The notes under the pieces: generated by a model | Told to the model about the DNA's origin: nothing | The model's input: the letters and a program-made list of their open reading frames with translations, nothing else | The model's database searches: none | Origin: Neckera pumila | Lineage: Eukaryota > Streptophyta > Bryopsida > Hypnales > Neckeraceae | Reading direction: 5' to 3' | Assembly: GCA_963969595.1 (NCBI GenBank) | Contig: OZ018408.1 | Location: 47,493,022-47,557,021, forward strand | Length of the DNA stretch: 64,000 bases | Shown here: in pieces, positions 24,213 to 35,339 of the stretch | Layout: each line of letters opens with the position of its first letter | How positions within the stretch are numbered: the first letter of the stretch is position 1 | Translations under genes and position numbers: made by a program

Positions 24213-25703
24213 GGATGGGTTTCAGATGACTGTTTCGAACTCGTCTGTAGCTTCACTAATATCTGTCTTGCAGCTTGCAAGAGGAATCCACCGTCTCTGC
24301 CACTTCAGGCTGCAGAATCATTCGGAATCTACTGTATCGGTTTTCTCAGAATCGTTGTGTGAATCTTCGAAAGTCGACTTTGAACATCGACTGCTGGAGA
24401 TGTCTTTTCAATCAAAAACATAATAATTTTCATGTTCATCTTCACTTGCAATGCCCTGATTGTCTCAATTCCGATGCAGTTAAAGAATCCACAAGCCTCG
24501 ATTTCAGTTTGTGTTCTGAATCCAGCGTATGTTGCTGAGTACAGCATTTGTTCTAATTCCGCGAGCTGGAAAACTTTCGTCAGAATTAGACAAATCAAGT
24601 AATTGCACGTCACTCAATCCAGACTAAATTGGATTTGAAGAAGGTTTAATATCCAGTGTGTGGGTCTTTAATTGTTCCTTTCGGTCAGGTTCTTGGTGTC
24701 AATGCTCCTGCTCGGAGCCCATCCCATGGCGCCATCAGCCGAGTTCTCACGGTACGCTGGTTATGCAGCTCGGAATCCGAGTTCCTACTCTCCTCAGGGT
24801 CGGGAGTCGAGAGTCGGAATGGAATCGGTGTGTATGCTTCGTTCACAATGTGGGACAGAAGGATTGAGCCTGACAGTGGGGATTGAAATGGTGCGCACAA
24901 ATCCTCCATAATCATCAATTGTGGTTTGAGATTTGACGCAGGCGTATCTTAGTTTCCTTCTCCGATATGTGCAAGGGTATCGCTCTGGCAAATTTCTGAA
25001 TCGTAGTCGAATGCCAGATTGTGTCTTAGTTTTGACTAGTATCCGTGGCTGTGACGACGAGGGACCTTGCAACTTAGTGAAGAAATGCATTCCGTCAATC
25101 CCGTGTTTGGCTTGGTTCTTTATGATTCTTCATTGTTGGGTGATAACGTTCGTATTTCTGCTGTAAATTTAGTTATGAACTGAAGAATACTTCACTCGGT
25201 ATCCATTAAGTATGTCTGCATGCTCCGTCACTCAGAGTCCGTTTCACCGTTCCTCAATATGTTGGAACCCTACTGCGTATCTACTTTCAGCGTCCATTTC
25301 GTTAAAATGGCGATATTCCATTCCTTCGGCACGGCCTCGGACACGCGGCCTGAAGCCCAAAAATATCCCTGTCCTAGTTTGTGGCGTGAACTTAGACGTT
25401 GGCGAAGATATGTGGCACAATTTTTGACTCTGCGAATATCTCCAATTTCACGGAATTGACTTTTTTCAGACTTTGACCGAGCGGATTGATTACTCGACAA
25501 CGATTGCTTTGGATACGGAGATCTGGTGCTTACAATGAACCTGTCGATCGTTTGCTAATTTATAAAATGTAATGTCTCTTGCTTATCATATTTGGACTTC
25601 TAAAGCTGATGAAAACAAAAGGATCCCGAGCACATGATTTTGGAGACTGAAAAGTGGGTGAGTTGAATTTGCTCAATGCTTCATATGGTGATCCCTTTTG
25701 CAG

Positions 25704-25820
25704 AGAAGCCAGTCGGAATACTGTCAAGGAGCATGATGGGCAGCATGTCGCTTTGACGCGCTTCAACTTGCATACACCAAAGCACTGTTTCGTTCGATTG
25801 AGCTCTGCAGCAATCTTCAG
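25704..25820 (+). other. Exon-like segment upstream of the TIR gene
   Basis: Preceded by a good acceptor (cccttttgcag) and followed by a donor (cttcag^gtatcg), with one frame open throughout (38 codons). The identical sequence is at 55087-55203. It could be an upstream coding or leader exon. An opposite-strand frame (25681-25932) overlaps it and looks like a shadow. Confidence 0.3.
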
Positions 25821-26504
25821 GTATCGACCATGACCCGTGTGACCCCCAGGAGGATTGTGTGCTCGACCGTTCTAGTTGTGTCCAGAATTCAACCATGTCA
25901 TACCTCTGAAGTTGCTCCATCGAAGGAGCCATGATTTATACGTTTCAAAATGGGCTGCCCTTCTTCATTTTCTTTAGTATACTAGGGCGATACAGTTTAC
26001 CGTTCTTGTTCTACACACGATTGTTAGACTGACACATGGCGTGAGTTATGATTGGTTGCGTTCAGATAATCCTCCCTCTGGTCTATCGGTGATGTGAACT
26101 GATACGGAGCACACGTAGCACACGTAGTGATGCGATTTCATATTTCTGACTTGGTATATTTTGATCGAGGTGAGGACTTGTTGCCCCTGTGTGGGTGAAG
26201 GATATGGTCTACAGATTGTTGGTATTAGTTGGGACGCATGTGTTTTTGACTTGAGTTGTAGCACTTTGTTAAACTCAATTTTTAATGAATATTGGTGAAC
26301 ATCTCTTGTGTTTGAATAAGACCCATCTCAAGAACTAAGGTCGCTTCTTAAATAGGAACAATGCTCATGCTTTTTTGGAATCCATTTCGGATAGTGTTGT
26401 TGTGCATTCTATATGTTCTTTGTTTGGAGATCATTGGTTTAAGTTTAACAAAGTTCTATTCTTGTCGAGTTACTCATGCATGTGTTCTTTCTTATTGTTT
26501 TTAG

Positions 26505-27433
26505 GTTCTTGATTGCTATCCATTCCAATATGGTGAAGGTGTTCGGTGTGAGTATTGTTGCAACAATCATCTCCGTTTTTGGATGGTGAAATTTCTTCTA
26601 AAACCACTTTGTAATTGAGATTGTGAAAACCACTAGAAGGGTTTCCTATTGACATCATGCCCCTAATGTGCAAAGATTTTAGTTTTTGATTGGGCTAAGT
26701 TGTAGTAATTCATGTCTTGTGCTCCCAAAGCAAGATGGTTTAGCCTCCCTAAAGGAATTGGCATGTTTTGAGAGAAATTCACCCAAAGCATGGTGTTTTG
26801 GATGAGGGCACGTCTCACCTTCCCTATAGAAAGGATCTATGAAATATTGATCAAATTGGCAACTTAAAAGGCTAGCGAAAATCAATCCTCAATGTTGTCT
26901 TGTGGTTTGCACCTATGAAAGATCATCCATTGGGATATCTAGTATCTAGTTAGTTTATGATGTACCAATATTTTGATAAGCACAATTCCACAAAGTAGTC
27001 ATAGAGACTCATCATGACACTTTTAACTAAAGGACTCCTTTTTTGGCTTTGTTTCCTCCTTTAATTGGTTTTGGTTGCCTTTTCAGGTCTTTGTACCGAA
27101 GTGTTCACAATAGAAGAGCTCAACCTTTTGTTGAGCCTCATGTAGGTGCCAATGTTCAATCACAATTTAAATTGTTATAATTGTATCGAGACATTCTACA
27201 TTTTGCTTTGGTCATGATGACTAGTTAGTGTGTTTGTGTTTTTTCCGATAGTGAAGGTGCTTTGCTTTTAACATTTGTATGTTTTAGCTTTTGTTTGAGA
27301 AGCAATGGGAGGAATAAAGAATAGTGCTAGGGTGTTGGGTTGAGTGAGAATTTGGCTCAAAGGATGTAAAAAACCTTTTGCTTGCAGGTGTGCAATGAAG
27401 AACATGATCATGATGTGGGAGATTGTTTAGAAG
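26505..27433 (+). other. Three candidate short exons leading into the TIR exon
   Basis: Segments 26505-26545, 27087-27141 and 27388-27433 each follow a T-rich acceptor (tgtttttag, ccttttcag, tgcttgcag) and end at a GT donor. Joined, their phases agree (2, 0, 1) and then meet the TIR exon at 27670 in phase 1 without a stop. They would encode about 47 residues rich in Cys, His and acidic residues (for example VCNEEHDHDVGDCLEG) directly before the TIR domain. No start codon was located. The acceptor at 27668-27669 (gtagtgaag) is weak, so this is an inferred model. Confidence 0.35.
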
Positions 27434-27669
27434 GTGCCAATGTGCTTGGGTAATGAGCTAAACTCTACCAGGTCTATGTGATTGATATTTGTCTTCTCTA
27501 GGTGTGCTATGGTCTTAGCATGTTTGAACTTATGAAACGCAAACCATTTTTATGATTCTTCTTTGTGGTCTCCACTTTTGTTTTGCTTTGTATCTCTTTA
27601 GTCTTTACTACTTGTACTTGATCATCTTGTTTTGAAAGATTTTATGATGTTATGGGTGTAGTAGTGAAG

Positions 27670-30523
27670 GCTGTGACGATGATCCTATATTGGAACCCAA
27701 TCACAAGATCTTTTTAAGTCATAGTGGAGCTCAGAAGGAGTTTGTGGAACACTTGTGTAAAGCCTTGGAAGATCGGTGGTACAATCCTTTCTTCGATAGA
27801 CTCCATGAAAGCTTGCCCAAGGGTGAAAGATTCGCAGAGTTGATCATTCCAGCTGCTGAACAATGTGAAATGTTGATTGTGGTTGTATCAGAGGAGTACT
27901 TTATGTCCAAATGGCCCATGATTGAACTCAATGCCTTTGTTAAAGCTCATAAGTTACACCGTGGGTCCAACATTGGGCCAAAGATATTACCCCTCTTTTA
28001 TGGACTATCAGTGAGTGATTTAGAGGGTAAAGGAATGCAAAAGATGTTGTTTCAAAAATGGATGACTTTGGCAGAGGTTGATCCGCGTATTGTGGTGAAT
28101 GATTGGAAGCATGCGTTTGATGTTTTGAAGTCTTTCAATGGCCTCTCGTATGTTAAGAATTCGAAGGAGATTTTGGCTTATGAAGACGAGATCGTTTCAT
28201 ATGTTTGCAAGTCAATTGCTCCAGATATAAAGTGGGACGATTCCCTTGCTCCGGATGTAAAGCCAGACAATTCACTTGTGCATGGAAAATCCAGCATTTG
28301 TAAGGTATTGATTTAGGGCTTCCCTTTAGTTTCCATTTAGCTTTGAATTTAAGATATGAGATTTTATAGATTGTTTTGAAATGGGTTTGTTGCAATTTAA
28401 GGGTTGTGCTTTTGTGTCTAGAAGAACTTAATGGAATGTTAATTTTTGTCTTTGTATAGGTTTAGAGGTCAAGGGATTCAAATTATTAATTGGTTGTTTG
28501 GTTGAACTTAATAGGTCATTGTTGAGAAGATTGAAGGAATTGCGGTTTCAAAAAATTACAAAGTCAAAGTGGTTGGTATACATGGTGTCAGTGGCATCGG
28601 TAAGACCACAACTTGCAAGACTTTATGCAATGAAGTTTTGATCAAGTATAAAAGGAGGGTATGCCATATTGAATTTCCAAGTGTTCCTTCAAGTGATTCC
28701 AAAGAATTGTTTCAAAAGGTTTTGAGAGATTTGACAACGAAAAGCGTACAGGTCATTCAACAATTGAATGAAGAAGAGGTGAGACTTCTGGTTTCCATGC
28801 TTGAGGTTTGTTTGTAATTGTTTCAAGTAATGGAGGGCAATAATATTGAATAAGAAGTTTTGAAGACTTGATAGGGCTCACTTGCAGATATGTGTTTTTA
28901 TGTATTTTATTTGTCTCTTCTTGTCAAACTTTTGAGTGTTTGTTATGCCTTATTGAACTAATTGAGTCATACACACTTGTATGAGAGAGTTTGAAGCAAA
29001 ATTTCTACTTTCAAATCTAGATTGCATGTGATTGAAATCATTGGAAGTTCAGTTATTGTGTTTGATAGTTCATGTGGTGAATTTGTTTCTAGTGCAAGGA
29101 CATTTTGCGTAAAAGTCTTTCCAAGCAAAGAACCTTTTTGGCGATGGATAATATTTCAGATAACCACCAATCCATCCAACATGCAAAGACTTTTTTGGAG
29201 GTTCCTTATCACAAGGAGAGTTTGGTGGTTGTGACGGCTCGCTCTCAAGGTGTTCTTGAGCTTTTAGGGTTAGATGAAGATGCATGTCTTGAGATGCCTG
29301 ATCTAGGAGAGGTAGATGCAATGAATTTGTTTTTGCACCATGCAGCTGGTGGCAAGCAATTTGTTGAAGATGGAGAGAAGCATGATGTAATGACTCGTGT
29401 TGAGAGGTGTTATTTCTCCAAGGGTAATGGAGGAGGCTATCACTATCATCCATTGGCCTTGCAATCTTTGGGATTGCAATTGAGTTGTCATGGAGAGCAT
29501 CCTTCATTATGGGTTAAGAATTTGCCGCGGGTGAAGACTTTCAACTTCTTTTCAAGAGGAAATCCTGTGTTTGATATTTTGAGGAGTAGTTTTGACTTGC
29601 TATCTCCAAGGGATCAAGCTTTGTTTATGGATGTGGGATGCTTTTCTAATTGGATTCATCATTCCCCTTTTTTGGATATTGAATGGTTGTGTGCTGTACA
29701 CATGCAAGCTGAAGAAGAAATAGCACTTCGGGTACAAATCTTGCTTCCATCTTTTGCAAGTTTTCAAACTAAAAGTTTATATTTTATGAGCAAAGTTTTT
29801 TATATTCTCACAAAGATGAAGTTTTACTAAGATTGGCACAAAGTGCCAATTTTTTTGTTTAGTGTATTTGTTTCCAAATTGTTTCATGTTAGTTTTCTTG
29901 ACAAATTATTTGTGTTCAAAATGGTTGGCTGATTGGGGTTGTGAAATGACTAGGAATTTGCAACAGAGACAAATGAATATGACTTACAAAGTTCATTTGT
30001 GTTGTTGGAATGGTAGTTGGAGAATCTTCAACAAAAAGGCTTGTTGCAAGATGTGGATTTGAAATCTAGGAGAATTAGCATGCATGATTTGTACTTGGAG
30101 TTTGCGGAACTTGAAGCCATGGGATCTTTCAATGAGTCCAGCAACTTGAGGGAGCGGATGTGGATTAAGAACAATGATCTTGTAGAACTTGAAAGTAAAC
30201 AAGAAGGTGGATGTTGGCACAAGTTGATACGGCTTTCTATTATACAAGGTTCTTTGGGCCCTGAGAAGGATGGTGGAATTGTTGGTCGGATTGGAGGTAC
30301 AGTAGGCATCAAATGGAATAATTTTTCCAATGTTGAGGTGTTGCAACTTTCCGGGTTGCATTGGGGACATGGATCCCTAAATTTGGAGGGCTTGTTGTCC
30401 TTAAGGGTTTTGGAACTACTTGACGTAAGTGGGATTGATAGAATTGAGGGTTTGGAAAAACTGAAGCACCTTACTTATTTTGTGTGGACATCTTCTAAGT
30501 GGAATCCTAGGAGGGAATGCTAG
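27670..30523 (+). CDS. TIR-NB-ARC(-short LRR) resistance protein, copy 1
   Basis: Exons: TIR 27670-28304 (true start unknown; no in-frame ATG opens it), NB-ARC part 1 28515-28805, NB-ARC part 2 29099-29731, and MHD/LRR 30017-30523, with all internal junctions in phase 0. The TIR domain begins KIFLSHSGAQKEF and has a BB-loop region (SLPKGERFAEL) and SKWPMIEL, where the Glu fits the catalytic NADase residue of plant TIRs. The P-loop is GVSGIGKTT. Kinase 2 is FLAMDNISD (Asp-Asn rather than Asp-Asp), then SLVVVTARS, YHPLALQSLG (GLPL-like), DLLSPRDQALFMDVGCF and ISMHDLYLEF (MHD motif). The last exon has only two or three LRR-like segments before its stop, so the protein is short for a TNL (about 690 aa). 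Expected role: intracellular pathogen sensing; ligand unknown. Confidence 0.85.
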
Positions 30524-30960
30524 AGATAGTTTTAGTTGTATAGATGTATATTCAAATTCAAAAATAAAAAACTTCTATTTACAAGGCAATACCATTATTA
30601 TATTTGAAGGTGTTGTTTATAATAGCGGGTATCAAGGTTGAGAATTTGAAGCAAAAGTTTGATTGAATGATATCACACTTGATATATCAAGAGAGAAAGC
30701 CAAGAAAGGAACTTTGTCCCCTTTTCATTGCACAAGAAAAACTAAGAAGGACAAAGGGAGTTGCAAGGAGAGAACACTAAAATGAAAATCCCTAGTTTAC
30801 GAAGGTATTCAAAGTATAGCGCCTCTTATATTTTGAGAACATCACATTTGTCTATTCATGTGGTTAGCCTCAATATAGGAAAAACGAGAAGTTGTAAAAC
30901 TACTCTAGTATGCATTTTTAGTGCCCTAATGCATGCTTCTTTACAAATACTTTAAATCTA
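30524..30960 (+). other. 3' flank of TIR gene copy 1
   Basis: The first ~155 bases match the flank of copy 2 (59883-60040). The rest (about 30680-30920) matches the remnants at 22400-22690 and 50745-50945 instead, for example in the gggagttgcaag, tatagc.cctct and aaaacaagaagtt blocks. So it carries more of the ancestral flank than copy 2 does. Confidence 0.6.
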
Positions 30961-30995
30961 TCAATCCCACTTCATGCCTAGATTCTTTACAAATA

Positions 30996-31595
30996 CTCCC
31001 TCTGTCCCAAAATGATCTTTCTATTAAACAAAATGTTCCAGATTAAGGTTAAAAGTAACATTTTTTCAATTTTTTTTTGACATGTAAATAAAGTTCTATG
31101 TACTCCTGTCACCCTAGAATTTTAAGTTTCAAAATCTTTTTTTAAATATAATTTTAGAGTACAAAATGGAAATTTGGGACCATTTTTAACAAGCACTGAT
31201 GGCCACTCATCTATATGCCACAGTACAAGATTTGACTATGGTCGTACTCTCAAGTTATATTATGTTGTACGTCACTTGCCAAATTAACTGAACAGAAGTG
31301 CCATTAATTTTAGTAAGGCATTGATGAGGAGGGGCCACCTATACAGGTTGTTGAACTGTTATTGTAAAGCAACTCCTCCCATAGGAGCAAATTTTGTCAA
31401 TCAGCCTACATCTTTGGAATTAATCCTTAAAAAATTGCAAATGAAAGAATGAAATTAGAAATGCTCATTATTATAATGCACTGTAGTTGTTACAATGGGT
31501 GAGAAAGTGTCCACCAATCCCCTTCCTTCCACAACAAGATCATTTTGCGACAAAAAATTATGTCCAACAGGAAGATCATTTTGGGGCGGAGGGAA
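30996..31595. mobile_element. Stowaway-like (Tc1/mariner) element, ~600 bp, TA duplication
   Basis: The left end CTCCCTCTGTCCCAAAATGATCTTT and the right end aagatcattttggggcggaggga are inverted with a few mismatches and are flanked by TA (30994-30995 and 31596-31597). The CTCCCTCYGTCCCAAAAT terminus with a TA duplication is characteristic of plant Stowaway MITEs. A second aagatcatttt motif at 31540 lies just inside the right end. No transposase frame is seen. Confidence 0.8.
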
Positions 31596-31645
31596 TACTT
31601 CAAATCACTTCTTAAGAAATAAAAATTTTAGCTTGGTTTCTTGGA

Positions 31646-31676
<31 letters not shown>

Positions 31677-31677
31677 T
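31646..31677. repeat. (AT)n microsatellite
   Basis: Alternating AT/TA with one interruption (gta). Confidence 0.95.
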
Positions 31678-32171
31678 TTGGAAAGCTTTGAATCATTCTA
31701 TTTTGATAAATAAGATGAAAGTTATAAGGAGTTTTAGTTTGCAAATAGTTATAGGCAATTGCATTATAAGGACGTAATTGTACAGATCTAGCTAGCTCAA
31801 ATTGGCGCAACATAAAGCTTACTCTAAAATAAACTTTGAAGTTCCTTATTTTATTTAATTTTTAATATTTTTGAAAAATAAAATAAAATCATTGGATGTA
31901 GATTTTTTATGACAACATCTACAACCATTAGGATTAGAATTTTTTTATTCCATAACTAAATTCTTAACAATTTAGTATATAAAATTATACTCTACTTCTA
32001 CTTATTATTTTTTTTCAAGCATGAATATGAAATATTTCTTACTGAAATTCTTTACAGGTATTCCCAACTTATTTCTTCAATATACAATGGAGAATTCCAA
32101 GTTGTAGGATCAAAATTATTAATATAAATGAATATTTATCAAGTGTATAAAAAATTAGACTTAGCATTTAT

Positions 32172-32173
<2 letters not shown>

Positions 32174-32220
<47 letters not shown>
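32174..32220. repeat. (AT)n microsatellite, ~45 bp
   Basis: An uninterrupted AT dinucleotide run in an AT-rich region with no gene. Confidence 0.95.
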
Positions 32221-32222
<2 letters not shown>

Positions 32223-32438
32223 CTTTTAGATGTTATAAAGACATTTTTTGTAATTTTTTATTTCTAATCTGGAAAAATAGACTGAATTAAAATATCCAAT
32301 TGAAAATTGAATTGTCTTATTGTATTTTATTTTTAATATTAAAATAAAAATATGAAACAAATTATATTATACTATTTAAGTTATATAAAAGATGAGAAAA
32401 ATATAATTAAATTTTTTCCACTTTTCATAATTTTTCTA

Positions 32439-32790
32439 TTAACCCCTAAACGCCTAAGAGGGGGAGGATCTTCAAAACTGCCCAAAAATGGCCGTTTTAG
32501 TATAAAAATTCTCCAAATTCTAAAACCGTTTCTATAAAAATGTAACCGTTGGATCTTGTATATTCAGTTGTGCAAAATGTATCCTGAAATTTTCAGGTCA
32601 TTTGACCATACGGATTTTTGGGAAAACAGTTTTGAAGGTCAATTTCAACACATTTTCCTACGGTATAGTCTTGGGCAGTTTGCAATCTGAGGGCTATAAC
32701 TTTTTCGATTTCTTTTCAAATGCCAGCATTTTTGGACTAATGGATGGAGCAAGAAGTTCACAATATTGACAAAGTAAAATAAAAATGACT
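32439..32790 (+). mobile_element. Single left end of the TTAACCCCTAAA foldback family
   Basis: ttaacccctaaacgcc is followed by family interior blocks (actgcccaaaaatggccgttttag, taaccgttggatcttgta, gaaattttcaggtca). These match 18088-18270 and 47150-47330 loosely. No matching right end was found downstream, so the copy appears truncated. Confidence 0.5.
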
Positions 32791-33297
32791 TATGCAAATT
32801 TGATATTTTTTCTTGAGCTTGCAATTGCTAAACCCCTGTTTCAAGCTAACAAAAATCCTTGCCCGCAATAACGAACACCCTTTCCACTGTATACTAGGCC
32901 TAGCCTGCAAACGGCCTTCCTACAGCTGTATTCCCCAATCCACTCTTCTGCCACCCACCAACAACTTTCCGCCCCTCCATCTAGTGCATGCCACGCAACT
33001 GGGGGCTTCGGAGAACCGACCCAGTAGGCTGGCCGTTGGGGGGGAGCACCTTCATTCGAATTAGACGCGCGATTGTTCAAAATTGATGGTGTTCCCTCTT
33101 CTTCTTCTCGCTGCCGCGCCCCTGCCACCCTTCCTGTTGTCGTGCCCTTACCGCCACATCCTTGGCCACAGTGAGGGGCTGGAAATGGCCGCCACCTACA
33201 AGGGGGGGAATGCTAGGGAGCGAGCGGCGAGCAACGAGCGGGGATTTGTGAGCATGGAATATAAATATTGGAAGGAAAACAAAAAAAGTTTGAAAAA

Positions 33298-33532
33298 ATG
33301 GATAGAAAAGTGGATGAAAGTTTAGGAAAAAATGGATGAAATTTGAAAAAAAAATCATGAAATTGGGTGTAAAAAATGGAAGAAGTGGAAGAAAGTTGTG
33401 GGAAAAAATGGATGAAAGGGATTGGAAGAATTAGATGAAAGTGGATGAAAAATATGGATGAAAAACATGGATGAAAAATATAGATGAAAGTTGCTTAAAA
33501 ATATGGATGATAGTGGATGAAAAACATGGATG
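33298..33532 (+). repeat. Purine-rich TGGATGAAA minisatellite
   Basis: Degenerate repeats of tggatgaaa(aa) with variants gatgaaagtggatgaaaaa. There are no reliable frames, and the strand is strongly purine-biased. Confidence 0.85.
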
Positions 33533-34028
33533 AATTATAGCGTATTTTTCATCTAACTTAAAATAAAAAATACGAAATTAGATGAAAAATACGGATAAAC
33601 CAAGCAAGGCATAATTACAAGGCTATACTTTAACTTCTAGGTCTTTTTTTCAATGTAATGAACAATAATTACACTCAATCAGTAAGTGTCCCCATAATGC
33701 GGGGTAATTTGCAAGTTTAGGGTTATTACACGCCCGAAACTGTAAGTGTACTCATCAAATTATTTCATGACACGTTTCGTGAAGACTTGAATTTAATCTT
33801 GATGTTTGGATTTGATATTTAGGGGTTTGGGCACCTCATTACTCATTCTGTGTATAGGATTTCTTATCCTAGTCACTGTTGCTTATTTTAGACTGATGAA
33901 GGGAAATGGTTTAAAATGGGTAGCTCATTTTTGTCTTTCTCATTCGTTTTTTGTTTCTAGCGTTGATTCATTTTGTTTTTCAGTGTATTCTTACAAAGTC
34001 ACTTGCTGGTGGATTCGGTTTAGTTGAG

Positions 34029-34439
34029 ATGTCTTCCCTTCCAAAGTCGAAGGTTGATTTGCGTGAATATCTTGCCAAAGTGGATGAGTTGGTCGAGAGG
34101 AGGAAAGGAAAGCTTCTTTTTCTTGAATCAGGTGAAGTGAGGGTTCTTCTATGCCAAGGAGATGGTGAGAACTTGAGTTGGACAAAGCCTGCAAATTATC
34201 AATTCCACCACATGGAGTATTGCACAAGTATCAAGTACAAAGGCGATTTGAAGGAGTGGGTGCGGGAGCCAATGTGGTGGACAATAGGGGAGTGGAGCTC
34301 TGGACCAATCCGTCACCGTGATCGCGGAGATTATGAAGACAACATTTGGCCCGAGAAAGGGGGATATTATACTGATGCTGGCATTGACATCAATTGGGGG
34401 TCAATAACTTATGTTGAAGGCCCGGATTTGCCTGAATAA
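34029..34439 (+). CDS. Orphan small protein, 136 aa, unrecognised
   Basis: An ATG at 34029 opens a 136-codon frame; the frame itself is open from 33951. The protein is charged and Trp-rich (WTIGEWSSGPIRHR.., NWGSITYVEG), with an N-terminal helix-like stretch (KVDLREYLAKVDELVERRKGK) and no signal peptide or membrane segment. The frame upstream of the ATG follows a possible acceptor (gttttcag at 33982), so the ATG may lie in a second exon. Codon use looks coding. I recognise no family. The neighbours are the TIR gene segment and a repeat-rich element, which say nothing about function. Confidence 0.5.
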   Translation: MSSLPKSKVDLREYLAKVDELVERRKGKLLFLESGEVRVLLCQGDGENLSWTKPANYQFHHMEYCTSIKYKGDLKEWVREPMWWTIGEWSSGPIRHRDRGDYEDNIWPEKGGYYTDAGIDINWGSITYVEGPDLPE

Positions 34440-35339
34440 ATGCTGCGTGATGGAGTTTTTTTGCTTTAGGCTAATTTACAATTGCTGATAGTATAATATA
34501 TTAATACTATCCATATTGATGATCTCAATAGTGGTTGGAGTGGTTCACTAGAAACCTTAGTGGAAACTTCTTGAGAATGAAGCAGTTCAGGCATTCTACA
34601 TCCAGTGAAAGGGTTTGGGAGAGCGTTCACGCAAAACATGGTTGTTTAGAAGAATATTTACTAACATGATTGCATTTGTGTCTTGTGTAATGGCACAGTA
34701 GTATTAGATGCATTATGAGATTCCAAAGATTGTCCTCCACGGCTTAGTGTCCGTGAGTTTGTAAAAGGAAATCTTGAATTCTAAATTTTCCATCATCAGC
34801 TCCATTAAGCGCAATTTGTAACAGAGTGTTGTTTGGAGATTTGGGGCTCTAGAAAATTGGATGTTGTCATTATGCGTAAACAGGACATGTGTGACACTTT
34901 TTTTTTCCTACATGCGCATGTTTGATTGAAATGAATTCAATAATGCTAGACCACAAGTATGAACGAATGTCTAGAAGAACGGCTCTATAATATTATGAAC
35001 AATGAAGTTGTTGTTTGGATTGCTTGGACTGCATTTGGTTCCCCTTACGGAATTTACGATCATTGTGATTAGGGTGTCTGGATACAAAGGGAAGGGGAGA
35101 CGGCCGCTTGCATGCCTCTCCATCTTTTGTAAATCCAATTTGTATTTTAAATTGTAGGAACCCGGTAGGGGTCCTATATCTATGCCTGGAGAGCATTGGT
35201 AATAGGGGTGTTAAAGGCCCCACTCCTTCCCATTTTTTGGAGGTCTGGTTAGTCAAATACGCCAAGGACTCCATCCCTCCCCTTTTTTTGGTTTGCTTAG
35301 TCAAATTTGGTACGGGGAAGAGCCACTCCATCCGCAGTT
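34440..35339. other. Non-coding flank before the repeat array
   Basis: 3' flank of the small orphan gene, then unremarkable sequence. At about 35072-35095, gggtgtctggataca..gacggccgc might be the terminus of the element that starts here, but no matching inverted end was found on the far side. Confidence 0.35.

Larger units (their letters stand above)
23214..30680 (+). repeat. Segmental duplication, copy 1 (~7.47 kb)
   Basis: Homologous to 52578-60040 along its whole length, offset 29351-29383 bases. Both begin at gcgttcccacttgaagg and both end at gattgaatgatatcacactt, after which the sequences part. It contains a GC-rich 5' block, an upstream region with possible short exons and a TIR-NB-ARC gene. 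Divergence is very uneven along the segment. Confidence 0.95.

Noticed and set aside
25681..25932. 83-codon minus-strand frame, identical in both duplicated segments (also 55064-55315)
   Set aside because: The whole surrounding non-coding region is just as identical, so identity is no evidence of coding. The plus strand there has a better exon-like structure.
27434..27661. Sequence after ttctctag (27502 on) tried as another exon before the TIR exon
   Set aside because: The required phase runs into a stop within a few codons. Segment 3 joins the TIR exon directly in phase instead.
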